Positions 25,816 through 34,700 of a stretch of DNA of 64,000 bases are shown here, one piece after another. How positions within the stretch are numbered: the stretch's first letter is position 1; the number at the start of each line of letters is the position of its first letter. The notes below the pieces were generated by a model, which saw only the letters and a program-made list of their open reading frames with translations, was not told the origin of the DNA and did no database searches. The stretch is from Bacteroides salyersiae WAL 10018 = DSM 18765 = JCM 12988 (GTDB taxonomy: Bacteria > Bacteroidota > Bacteroidia > Bacteroidales > Bacteroidaceae), in the NCBI RefSeq assembly GCF_000381365.1, contig NZ_KB905466.1, positions 2,547,029 through 2,611,028 of the forward strand, given 5' to 3'. A program made the translations under genes and the position numbers.

Positions 25816-27504
25816 TTATGATAATGAAAGTATCAGTAGCTGTGCCGTAAGCACGCGCAGAAACATGGCCAACGGATATACGGTAGCATAGCCTACGGCG
25901 GGAGCGTCGCAAGAAGTCAGGTCATTCGAGTAGGCAAGAGCGGGTGGATTGGTATTGGCTCCGGACAATACTCCGATGAGTGTATAGTAATTCAATTTAC
26001 AGCCATAACGTCCGATAAGCCCCGTTATTAATAATGGGATAACAGTGATGATGGCCCCATAACCGATCCAAACATAACCTCCTTCGTTCACAACAGTTTC
26101 TATGAATCCCTTACCGGCTCCTAATCCTACACAGGCAAGAAAGAGTGAAATGCCTATTTCTCTAACCATCAGATTGGCACTCATGGTGGTATAAGTAATC
26201 ATTTTGTATTGTGGGCCGAAACGGCTGATAAGGATCGATACGATGAGCGGGCCTCCCGCAAGTCCCAGCTTGACCGGTTGAGGAATGCCCGGAAACATAA
26301 ATGGAATACTTCCTAAGATACATCCCAAAGCGATACCTATAAATATCGGAATAAGATTGGGATGGTTCAGTCGTTTCATTGAGTTTCCCAAGACCTTCTC
26401 GGCATGTCCTACAGCCAGTTCGCTACCGACTACTGTTACACGGTCGCCCATCTGCAATTGCAGGCTCGGAGCGGCTACAAGGTCTACTCCCGAACGATTG
26501 ATGCGGGTGATATTTGCGCCGAAATTATTTCGTATTTTCAGTTGCGACAGCGTTTTTCCATTCAGTTCGGGTTTGGTAATCAGGATACGTCTTGAAATCA
26601 GATTCTTACTAACCTGTTCCCATTCTACCTCCACTTGTTTACCGAAGAAGACCGTGATAGCCTCAATATCTATCGGATTGGAGATAATTAAAATCTCATC
26701 ATCCAAATGCAGGATAGTACCCGAGTTAACCAATTCCGTCTCTTTGTTTCCTTCATGATAACGTATACGCGAAATAACAAAATTCCGGTTTACCAACGGG
26801 CGTATATCTTTAATTGCCTTTCCGTTTATCGCTTCATTTTTTATAACTAAGGTGACGGGACGTACAGTCAGTTCTTGTAAGTGTCCTAATCCTTTTTCCG
26901 CATCGGCCTCTTCTTTGGTCGTATTGATATTTAAAATATACTTCAAGGCAAGTAATGAAAGGATAGCACCCACCACTCCGAGTGGATAGGCTACGGCGTA
27001 TCCCATTGCTATCTCAGGCGCATCGATACCGTTCAGGTCACTGTTGGCCTGTTGGGCAGCACCCAATCCCGGGGTATTGGTGACGGCACCGGAAAGAATT
27101 CCGACCATTGTTGTGATGGGAACGCCTGTGGCGAAGTGTAGGATGATGGTAATAACAACACTCAGAAAGATAGTTGTCATGGCGAGCATGTTCAGTGTAA
27201 ATCCTCCCTTTTTAAAAGCGGAAAAGAAACCAGGCCCTACCTGTAAACCGATGGAGTAGACAAATAATATCAATCCGAATTCCTTTAGGAAGTGTAGCAG
27301 ATGTTCGTCTAAACTCAGGTTGAAATGCCCGAATACGATACCGACGAAAAGTATCCATGTGACACCCAATGAAATTCCGGCTATCTTTATTTTAGCCAGT
27401 ATGATACCGAAGGCAATAACCAACGATAAAATAAGTACGGAGTGTGCCACTCCACCACCCCAAAGATTGGGGTATCCTTCGAAAAGGTTTCTGAGAAGTT
27501 CCAT
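25816..27504 (-). CDS. AspT/YidE-family (AAE) exchanger with two RCK_C domains, under a cobalamin riboswitch
   Basis: 562 residues. Two hydrophobic halves (about residues 15-195 and 385-560) flank two cytoplasmic TrkA/RCK_C domains ('LTVRPVTLVIKNEAINGKAI...LHLDDEILIIS' and 'ILITKPELNGKTLSQL...LQMGDRVTVVG'). Each half carries the family repeat signature: 'GILSGAVTNTPGLGAA' and 'GVLSGANTNPPALAYS'. Characterised relatives are the aspartate:alanine exchanger AspT and the corynebacterial succinate exporter SucE. A cobalamin riboswitch lies at 27670-27832 on the same strand, between a TATCTTTG promoter and the gene. That predicts expression only when B12 is scarce. Since Bacteroides then ends at succinate rather than propionate, succinate or dicarboxylate export is my preferred role (inference). 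Corrinoid or cobalt transport is a less likely alternative for this family. Confidence 0.85.
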   Translation of the reverse strand: MELLRNLFEGYPNLWGGGVAHSVLILSLVIAFGIILAKIKIAGISLGVTWILFVGIVFGHFNLSLDEHLLHFLKEFGLILFVYSIGLQVGPGFFSAFKKGGFTLNMLAMTTIFLSVVITIILHFATGVPITTMVGILSGAVTNTPGLGAAQQANSDLNGIDAPEIAMGYAVAYPLGVVGAILSLLALKYILNINTTKEEADAEKGLGHLQELTVRPVTLVIKNEAINGKAIKDIRPLVNRNFVISRIRYHEGNKETELVNSGTILHLDDEILIISNPIDIEAITVFFGKQVEVEWEQVSKNLISRRILITKPELNGKTLSQLKIRNNFGANITRINRSGVDLVAAPSLQLQMGDRVTVVGSELAVGHAEKVLGNSMKRLNHPNLIPIFIGIALGCILGSIPFMFPGIPQPVKLGLAGGPLIVSILISRFGPQYKMITYTTMSANLMVREIGISLFLACVGLGAGKGFIETVVNEGGYVWIGYGAIITVIPLLITGLIGRYGCKLNYYTLIGVLSGANTNPPALAYSNDLTSCDAPAVGYATVYPLAMFLRVLTAQLLILSLS

Positions 27505-27669
27505 AATATAATAAATTTGTCTTTAATGTATCAACCACAGAACCTCGATTAATTGTATCACAACATAGACATACCCATATTTACAGGTATCTCTTTCGCA
27601 GGTTCTTTCATTGGATTCATCTTCTTTCACACTGCTTTCCTAATCCCACGAGTAAAAACAGCCTTTGAT

Positions 27670-27832
27670 GAATGGCAGGTCTTCTGACTGACTCCTTATC
27701 TTGAAGCCTTCCCGGTTCTATAAAAAGAACCAGTGGCAAAGGTCTGTTTTCAAGATATTAGCAGAGTTTCACAGCAGCGGGACTGTCCGGGATTTTCACC
27801 CGATTCCCTTTTAATCCGAATAGTCGAAATGT
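27670..27832 (-). promoter_or_regulatory. cobalamin riboswitch upstream of the exchanger
   Basis: Read on the minus strand, the order is: AAAAGGGAATCGGGTGAAAA, then CCCGGACAGTCCCGCTGCTG with TGAAAC, then GCCACTGG, GGGAAGGC and finally GTCAGAAGACCTGCC. These are the conserved core boxes of the cobalamin riboswitch, all present and in order. A TATCTTTG -7 box (27861-27854) precedes it. The 165-nt segment to the start codon contains no strong terminator, so control may be translational. It does contain a 20-codon ORF (27620-27558). Confidence 0.93.
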
Positions 27833-27853
27833 CTATCCGCAACCAATTCGGGG

Positions 27854-27861
27854 CAAAGATA
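27854..27861 (-). promoter_or_regulatory. -7 element of the exchanger transcript
   Basis: TATCTTTG on the minus strand. The -33 position has no TTTG. Transcription would begin near 27847, just ahead of the riboswitch. Confidence 0.5.
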
Positions 27862-27930
27862 GTCGATTTTATAATTCGATGGAGAAGAAACGAAGAAAAA
27901 AGATACGGCTGAATATTTTTTCCTTTTCAA

Positions 27931-27960
27931 GTTGAATTCTTGATTTAATTTCTAACTTTG
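27931..27960 (+). promoter_or_regulatory. promoter of nrdDG
   Basis: TAACTTTG at 27953-27960 with GTTG at 27931-27934 (spacer 18). It places the transcription start about 20 bases before the plus-strand riboswitch. Confidence 0.55.
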
Positions 27961-27984
27961 TCAGCAATATCGGTTTCTGAAGTA

Positions 27985-28160
27985 GCTTCAATGCGAACCG
28001 GAATTAAAAGGGAATCCTGTGAAAATCAGGGACTATCCCCGTAGCTGTAAGTTTTATCTCTTGCATTTGAAAGAGAAATGTTACAACAATCTTTGCCACT
28101 GGTTATTTTATAGAATCGGGAAGGCGTTGTAATAAAAACAAGTCAGAAGACCTGCCGGTT
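27985..28160 (+). promoter_or_regulatory. cobalamin riboswitch upstream of nrdDG
   Basis: AAAAGGGAATCCTGTGAAAA, then TCAGGGACTATCCCCGTAGC with TGTAA, GCCACTGG at 28095, GGGAAGGC near 28118 and GTCAGAAGACCTGCC at 28142 give the full set of conserved cobalamin-riboswitch boxes. It lies 140 nt before the nrdD start. B12 binding should repress the B12-independent reductase. Confidence 0.93.
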
Positions 28161-28298
28161 TCATTACCTCATTCAAGGCTTTCGGGTGAAAGGCGATGGA
28201 GTGGATTCTACCGATTTCATTTTATTACTGACCTCCGTGAATTGTCGTATTTGAATAGCTTTATGATGAATTTATTTGTTAAATCTTAATTTATAAGT

Positions 28299-30392
28299 AT
28301 GATTAGTTCGGAGATATTCATTATCAAAAGAGATGGGAAAAGAGAAGTGTTTTCTCTTGATAAGATTAAAAATGCGATTGCCAAAGCTTTTTTGTCAGTA
28401 GGGAGTTTTGCTACACAGGATGTCATTACCAATGTATTGAGCCGTGTCAGTGTCAGTGATGGAACCAGTGTGGAAGAAATCCAGAATCAGGTGGAAGTAG
28501 CTCTGATGGCAGAGCATTATTACAGTGTTGCAAAAGCATATATGCTGTATCGTCAGAAGCATTTGGAAGACCGTGAAGTCAGAGACAAGCTTAGATTCTT
28601 GCTTGATTATTGTGACGCTTCCAATCCTGCTACCGGCAGTAAATATGATGCAAATGCAAATGTGGAGAACAAGAACATCGCTACTTTGATAGGTGAATTG
28701 CCAAAATCGAATTTTATTCGTCTGAACCGCCGGTTATTGACGGATCGTTTGAAAGATTTGTATGGTAAAGAAGTCTCCGACCGCTATCTTGAACTTTTGA
28801 ATCATCATTTTATTTATAAGAATGATGAGACTAATCTCGCCAATTACTGTGCAAGTATCACCATGTATCCCTGGTTGATAAACGGCACTGTGGGTGTGGG
28901 AGGCAATTCGACGGCTCCGACTAATCTGAAATCTTTCTGTGGAGGATTTGTCAACATGGTATTCATTGTATCCAGTATGCTGAGCGGTGCATGTGCTACT
29001 CCGGAGTTTTTAATGTACATGAATTATTTTGTAGGCTTGGAGTATGGACAGGATTACTATAAACACGCTGACAAGGTTGTTGATTTGTCTGTTAAGCGAA
29101 GAACGATCGATAAGATTATAACGGATTGTTTTGAACAGATAGTGTATTCTATTAATCAACCTACGGGTGCACGGAATTTTCAGGCGGTATTTTGGAATGT
29201 AGCCTATTATGACAAGTACTATTTCAATAGTCTTTTCGAGCATTTTGTTTTTCCCGATGGAAGTAAACCCGATTGGGATTCTTTGAGTTGGTTGCAAAAG
29301 CGCTTTATGAGGTGGTTTAATAAGGAACGCACACGGACCGTTTTGACGTTTCCTGTCGAAACAATGGCATTGCTGACCAAAGATGGCGACGTATTAGATA
29401 AAGAATATGGAGATTTCACTGCCGAAATGTATGCCGGAGGGCACTCTTTCTTTACCTATATGAGTGATAATGCCGATTCCCTAAGTAGCTGTTGCCGTTT
29501 GCGTAATGAAATACAAGATAATGGTTTCAGTTATACGTTAGGTGCCGGCGGGGTTTCTACCGGTTCGAAGAGTGTATTGACTATTAATCTGAATCGTTGT
29601 ATCCAGCATGCAGTGAAGTCGGGTATGCTTTATCCTTTCTTTTTGGAAGAGGTCGTCGATTTGGTTCACAAAGTACAACTGGCTTACAATGAGAATCTGA
29701 AACAGTTGCAGGCAAAAGGTATGTTACCTTTGTTTGATGCCGGTTATATCAATATGAGTCGTCAATATTTGACTATCGGTGTCAACGGTTTGGTTGAAGC
29801 AGCTCAGTTTATGGGAATCGAAATCAATGATAATCCCAAATATGAAGCATTTGTGCAGGAGATTTTGGGTATGATAGAAAAATATAATAAGAAGTATCGT
29901 ACAAAGGAAGTTTTGTTTAACTGTGAAATGATCCCTGCCGAAAATGTAGGCGTGAAGCATGCCAAGTGGGATAAGGAGGCCGGTTTCCAAACTTTCCGTG
30001 AATGCTATAACAGTTATTTCTATATCGTGGAAGATGAGTCATTGAATATTGTCGACAGGTTTCGTCTTCACGGGCATCGCTATATCGAGCATCTTACCGG
30101 TGGCTCTGCTTTACATATGAATTTGGAGGAGCATCTTAGCAAAGAACAATATCGGCAATTGTTACGGGTAGCTGCTATAGAAGGTTGTAATTACTTCACA
30201 TTCAATATTCCGAATACTATTTGCAATAAGTGTAAGCATATCGATAAGAGATATCTGCACGAATGTCCTGAATGTCATAGCGAGGACGTAGATTATCTGA
30301 CTCGTGTTATCGGTTACATGAAACGTGTCAGCAATTTTTCACAAGCCCGGCAGAAGGAGGCTGCTCAAAGATATTATGCTCCGGTACGCTGA
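28299..30392 (+). CDS. nrdD: anaerobic (class III) ribonucleoside-triphosphate reductase
   Basis: 697 residues, usual length. It reduces NTPs to dNTPs using a glycyl radical and needs no B12. An N-terminal ATP-cone domain spans about residues 5-90 ('IIKRDGKREVFSLDKIKNAIAKAF'). The reductase barrel follows with active-site cysteines in 'LSSCCRLRNE'. A C-terminal zinc site (Cys642, Cys645, Cys656, Cys659 in 'CNKCKH' and 'CPECHS') leads to the radical loop 'RVIGYMKR' with Gly672. All key parts are intact. nrdG overlaps its 3' end. The upstream cobalamin riboswitch implies that the cell prefers a B12-dependent reductase when B12 is available; that gene is not in the window. Confidence 0.97.
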   Translation: MISSEIFIIKRDGKREVFSLDKIKNAIAKAFLSVGSFATQDVITNVLSRVSVSDGTSVEEIQNQVEVALMAEHYYSVAKAYMLYRQKHLEDREVRDKLRFLLDYCDASNPATGSKYDANANVENKNIATLIGELPKSNFIRLNRRLLTDRLKDLYGKEVSDRYLELLNHHFIYKNDETNLANYCASITMYPWLINGTVGVGGNSTAPTNLKSFCGGFVNMVFIVSSMLSGACATPEFLMYMNYFVGLEYGQDYYKHADKVVDLSVKRRTIDKIITDCFEQIVYSINQPTGARNFQAVFWNVAYYDKYYFNSLFEHFVFPDGSKPDWDSLSWLQKRFMRWFNKERTRTVLTFPVETMALLTKDGDVLDKEYGDFTAEMYAGGHSFFTYMSDNADSLSSCCRLRNEIQDNGFSYTLGAGGVSTGSKSVLTINLNRCIQHAVKSGMLYPFFLEEVVDLVHKVQLAYNENLKQLQAKGMLPLFDAGYINMSRQYLTIGVNGLVEAAQFMGIEINDNPKYEAFVQEILGMIEKYNKKYRTKEVLFNCEMIPAENVGVKHAKWDKEAGFQTFRECYNSYFYIVEDESLNIVDRFRLHGHRYIEHLTGGSALHMNLEEHLSKEQYRQLLRVAAIEGCNYFTFNIPNTICNKCKHIDKRYLHECPECHSEDVDYLTRVIGYMKRVSNFSQARQKEAAQRYYAPVR

Positions 30393-30858
30393 TTATGATA
30401 TTGTTTTTCAAGAGATACCGGGTGAGGTTACTTTGGCTATCAATCTTTCTAATTGTCCGAACAGGTGTAAGGGGTGTCATAGTCCTTATCTGATGGATGA
30501 CATAGGTGAATTCCTAACTGAAGAAAGTCTTTCATGGCTTTTGCAGAAATATGGTAAAGCTGTGACTTGTGTCTGTTTTATGGGTGGGGATGCTTATCCG
30601 TTAGAAGTAGAGCGATTGGCACAGTTTCTCTGTTGCCGTCAGTCCATAGCTCCGGTGAAAGTGGGTTGGTATTCCGGAAAGTCGGAGTTACCTACCGACT
30701 TTAATATGAGTTATTTCGAATATATAAAGTTGGGACCTTACGTGGAAGCGTTGGGTGGATTGAAATCTGCAAAAACAAATCAGCGTTTGTATCGTATTGT
30801 CAATGGGAAAATGGAGGATATTACTTATCGGTTTTTGTCAAATCAATTGTTTGTTTGA
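30376..30858 (+). CDS. nrdG: anaerobic ribonucleotide reductase activating protein
   Basis: 160 residues from ATG 30376 (MLRYADYDIVFQEIPGE), overlapping nrdD by 17 bases. The upstream ATG at 30325 would lie well inside nrdD and add residues not typical of the family. It is a radical-SAM enzyme: Cys27, Cys31 and Cys34 in 'NCPNRCKGCHS' bind the 4Fe-4S cluster, and 'CFMGGDAYPLEVERL' is the family's GGD motif. It generates the glycyl radical at NrdD Gly672 using S-adenosylmethionine. It is coupled to nrdD and therefore under the same cobalamin riboswitch. Confidence 0.95.
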   Translation: MLRYADYDIVFQEIPGEVTLAINLSNCPNRCKGCHSPYLMDDIGEFLTEESLSWLLQKYGKAVTCVCFMGGDAYPLEVERLAQFLCCRQSIAPVKVGWYSGKSELPTDFNMSYFEYIKLGPYVEALGGLKSAKTNQRLYRIVNGKMEDITYRFLSNQLFV

Positions 30859-30925
30859 AGGGATTTCCATGATCACTTTTTATATTCTATGATAGGAATA
30901 CCTGGATATTTTCATGTATGAAAAA

Positions 30926-31013
30926 ATCACCCTTACTACAATTGAACTGCACCCCAAAAGTTGGACATAAAACTTTAGGAGTGCAGTTTAAACATGGTTA
31001 GAGTGAGGGTGAT
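30926..31013. repeat. palindromic intergenic repeat, family B, copy 2
   Basis: 88 bp with outer arms ATCACCCT (30926-30933) and AGGGTGAT (31006-31013), and a 40-bp imperfect palindromic core at 30947-30986 that is the exact reverse complement of the core at 20307-20346. It lies between the convergent ends of nrdG and the small secreted-protein gene, so it probably also works as a bidirectional terminator. Confidence 0.85.
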
Positions 31014-31068
31014 CTCATAATTATTAAGACTTTTTGAACTGCTATTTATCTAAATAATTTTTTGATAA

Positions 31069-31497
31069 TCAGTAGTGTCCTTTGAAATATGCTTTTAAAG
31101 GGAAATGGCTGCTGGGGGTACATTCTACGATTAATATTGGATCTGTTTCATCTTCTGGAATTGTTAATGAAATTACATTAGTATTACCTGTGCCATTTTT
31201 GTAGCCCCAAATTGAAAGTACGCCACCTGGATATACATCTATTTCTGATGTGCGTTCAATGAAATTCTGCCCTGCCAGCAACAGTATGCCCTGATCATAA
31301 TCCGTGCACAATAGTTTTCCATCTAATGCTATACTCACCATTCCATCCCAACCAGGATTAGAAACTTGGATTTTCATGTCTTTAATGACTCTGTTTTCCG
31401 AAGTAAGGTTTTGCTTCCCATTTTCGTTTAATTGCGCCCATACATTAGATGTACATAAAAAGACGAAAAGTAATAACACAATTTTTGTAATTTTCAT
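31069..31497 (-). CDS. small secreted protein of unknown function
   Basis: 142 residues with a clear signal peptide (MKITKIVLLLFVFLCTSNVWAQ). The mature part of about 120 residues is predicted beta-rich ('MKIQVSNPGWDGMVSIALDGKLL', 'VLSIWGYKNGTGNTNVISLTI') and ends in 'FPLKAYFKGHY'. I do not recognise a family. There are no cysteine pairs suggesting disulfides, and no lipobox. It lies downstream of the GH85 locus on the same strand, 268 bases away with a hairpin between, so it is probably not part of that operon. Confidence 0.6.
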   Translation of the reverse strand: MKITKIVLLLFVFLCTSNVWAQLNENGKQNLTSENRVIKDMKIQVSNPGWDGMVSIALDGKLLCTDYDQGILLLAGQNFIERTSEIDVYPGGVLSIWGYKNGTGNTNVISLTIPEDETDPILIVECTPSSHFPLKAYFKGHY

Positions 31498-31646
31498 AAA
31501 CGTAAAATTTAAAGGATAATATAATGATTTTTGTATTAAAATATTTAAAGACCTAATGGTACTAATTAGCAGTCTATTGAATTTTAGATCGACTAATGGA
31601 AAGTAATTCGATTACTATATATTAAGAAATAATGTGTTTAGAAGGA

Positions 31647-31673
31647 AAGAGCCCAGTATTATACCAGGCTCTT
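31647..31673 (-). terminator. hairpin downstream of the GH85 operon
   Basis: AAGAGCC (31647-31653) pairs with GGCTCTT (31667-31673), 13-nt loop, about 95 bases past the GH85 stop. The minus-strand tail is only weakly U-rich. Confidence 0.5.
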
Positions 31674-31765
31674 ATGCAAGTTATAAATATTAACTTGTCC
31701 AATTTGTTAGAAACGTTTTAGTTTCTTTTGGTTATAATATATACTTTATACCTATTTCTAACAGA

Positions 31766-34700
31766 TCATTTCTTAAGAACTTTTATTGTACGAACCTCTT
31801 TGCCGTCTTTTATTACTTTCACTAAGTAAATGCCATTAGTTCCAAGGGTAATACGCATATTTTGACCGGCATAAAGAGTTTCTGTTTTTTGAGCAGCAAG
31901 CATACCGGATACTGTGTATACAGAAACTTGGTAGTTACCGTCTTCTGCAAATTCTACAAAGAGAATGTCTTCTACAGTATAAGTACGTAATTCTCCAGTT
32001 ACGTTTGTATCTTCAATACCTACAGGATCATAGATTGTGAATACAGGGTATTCTTTAGAATCTGAGCCTAATGTATTTGCGAGTGTTAAAGTAACAGTAC
32101 GGTCATCAGGTTTAGCATAGGACAGTTTTGCGCTACCAGCAGTGGCATTGCCAGTAGCTTCACTGATTACGGCACGTTTGGCAGTCCATGTAGGCAGTGT
32201 CTCAATTTTATAAGCAGATCCGGCAATGAACGGAGTACCGGAGATATAAAGGGGTTGTTGAGGGGTTTGAGTTCCAGAACCTTCATTTACTCCTGCTACA
32301 ATTTTGAAAGCACAAGCTTGTGCTTCTGTCTTAGTACCTTTAGCTGTAAAATAATGACTGTCATTAGCATCTGTATCAAAATCCCAGTAAGCTAATATAT
32401 TAGCTGGAAGATTATTTGCATCAAGACCTGCCTTTGATGTCTGTACATCTGCTTCGGTCATAGCTCCATCCCAAATTTGCAACTCATCTATTATACCATT
32501 GTTGAAAGTAGCTCCTTCACCACGACCTCCACCGAAACCAAACCAGTAGTCAGACGGGAGGGCAAAGCGTATAGAACACCAATCTTCTGTTGTTCCGCTT
32601 GTACGGCCAAATATCCATGTTGATTTCTGAAGAGTGCCGTTAACATAGAATTTAGAACGGAACTGACCATTTTCGTTGTATTCAAATACCAATGCAACGT
32701 GATTCCAGGAATTAGGTACAATAACAGTTTCCGGGAAAGTGTATTTAAGTTCATCAGAACCACCTGCAGTAGCACTACGGAATGTATAAGAATCTAATTT
32801 ACCTTTAGAATCAACATTAGACCAGAACCAACCCCAGTTATTTACAGGCCAAGTACTGGCACGATTTTCAATACTGAAGAATGCCGTACTACCGGGCAAT
32901 GAATTAAATAGTACCCATGTAGAAACAGAGAATGATTTATAAGAAGCAATGTCTAAAGGTGCGACTTTACCACCTACCCAGCCTTCGTCTATTTCAACAC
33001 CGCGTGATGCAGCGCCATCTGCTTCTCTACCTGTATAGCCTAAAGTCAACTCTTTTCCTATTTCAATTTTAATAGGTGATGCTCCCTCTTGCACTGTTTC
33101 TCCGTCGATTGTCAAAGTCTTGATTTGGGGCAAAGCGCCTGATCCCCAACTTGTAATCTGTACATAAGAATTGAAGCGGCGAGTAGTATCGGATTCAGTA
33201 ATTTCGAGATCATAAGCACCAACCTCTTTGATACCTTCCGTTACAGAGAATTTTACAGTATTGTTCGCCTCTTTAACTACTTCACCCTCGGCATTGTAAA
33301 GTTTCCAACCAGCCGGATTGTGACGCGGATCTACGTAAGAAATTTCAAAATCTTCTTCCGGTTTAATTGTTGTCTTATCAATCTGGACATCATTAATAGT
33401 AAAATAATCACCAAAACCATCTATGTAATTGCTCCATTTAATATCAGAATCAGAGTTGGTATCCACTGAAACTGCAGCAACACCAAGACGTATCCGTTGT
33501 GCTTTATCTGCATCAACAGGAATAGAATAGTACATACCTGCCCAAGAAGTAGTGATACCCATAAATATAGGATCTCCACCTTCTTGTTGTGCATAAAGTT
33601 TAAACATGGAAGCGTTCACATCAAGATTGTAAACAGGAGTTCCTGCTTCCTTATTATTAGGCATATTAAAAATTACCTTGGCATCAACACCTTTATAATG
33701 ATTACCAAGAGTTTTTGCTACAGTAATTTCAGGAGCTGAAGGAGTAGAAGTCGTACCACGGGTAATAGAAAATTCTCCAAGATAAAGATCAAGATCTTGG
33801 GTATTCATAAAGTGCAGACCAATCATTGCAATCTCTTTATTGCTAAGTGTGGTGAGAAGCCCGCTGACTTTGAACGTTTTTTCAATCCAAACCTCATCAT
33901 CTGCGACTTCTGAAGTTGTTACTACTTTAAGGTTGCTCTCACGCAAAATTACTGTTTCATTACCTTTGGCAGACAAAATAAGATTTATATCAGACTTACC
34001 TTTCACTAATTTATAACGAACTGTAATCACATCATTCGTTTTCAAAGCGAAATCTGTTTTGAAAAGATGTAAATATTCATCAGCTGTCGTACCGAAAATA
34101 CGAAGACAAGAACCGCCTACATAAGCATCATCCCACGTAAATTGAGCATCTAACCCATTAGGCAGTACATCAGTTGCTTTTTTACCCATGAACGAGGAAG
34201 CAAACCAATAACGCCATGTAGGAAGATAATCTTGTACACCTATATTATACCATTCGTTGTTGTTTTGACGTTTACCTTTCCAATTGAAGAAACGGCCGTT
34301 ACCTAAATTAAAGAATGTTATAAAGGGCTCTTCGGAAAGATCCCAGCTCAAAGAACTGCGTGCGGACATATATGCTGACATACCAAACCACTTTTCATCA
34401 GGGAAATGACTACCGGCATTATAGATATCGATTGATTTTGCAGGGTTACGATTTCCGTTAGTAAAGAACATCTCAAGAACATTCTGATAGGTTGTCTGTT
34501 TGGCTATATCCGAACTGCCCTGTTTTGCGCGTCCGGCCCAAAGCATATTACGTTCATGTGCACCCCACAAGCCGATAGACATCGGATAATCAGCAAGGGT
34601 AGTCCATGTGGAAGGATCTCCTCCTTGCATATTAAAACCAGCATAAATATCCAATGGATTACGCCCGGGAGCAACATTCTGGAGATTAGAGAGAGAATTT

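Noticed and set aside
30325..30375. Longer nrdG starting at 30325
   Set aside because: It lies well inside nrdD, and the added residues are not typical of NrdG; ATG 30376 gives a standard start.
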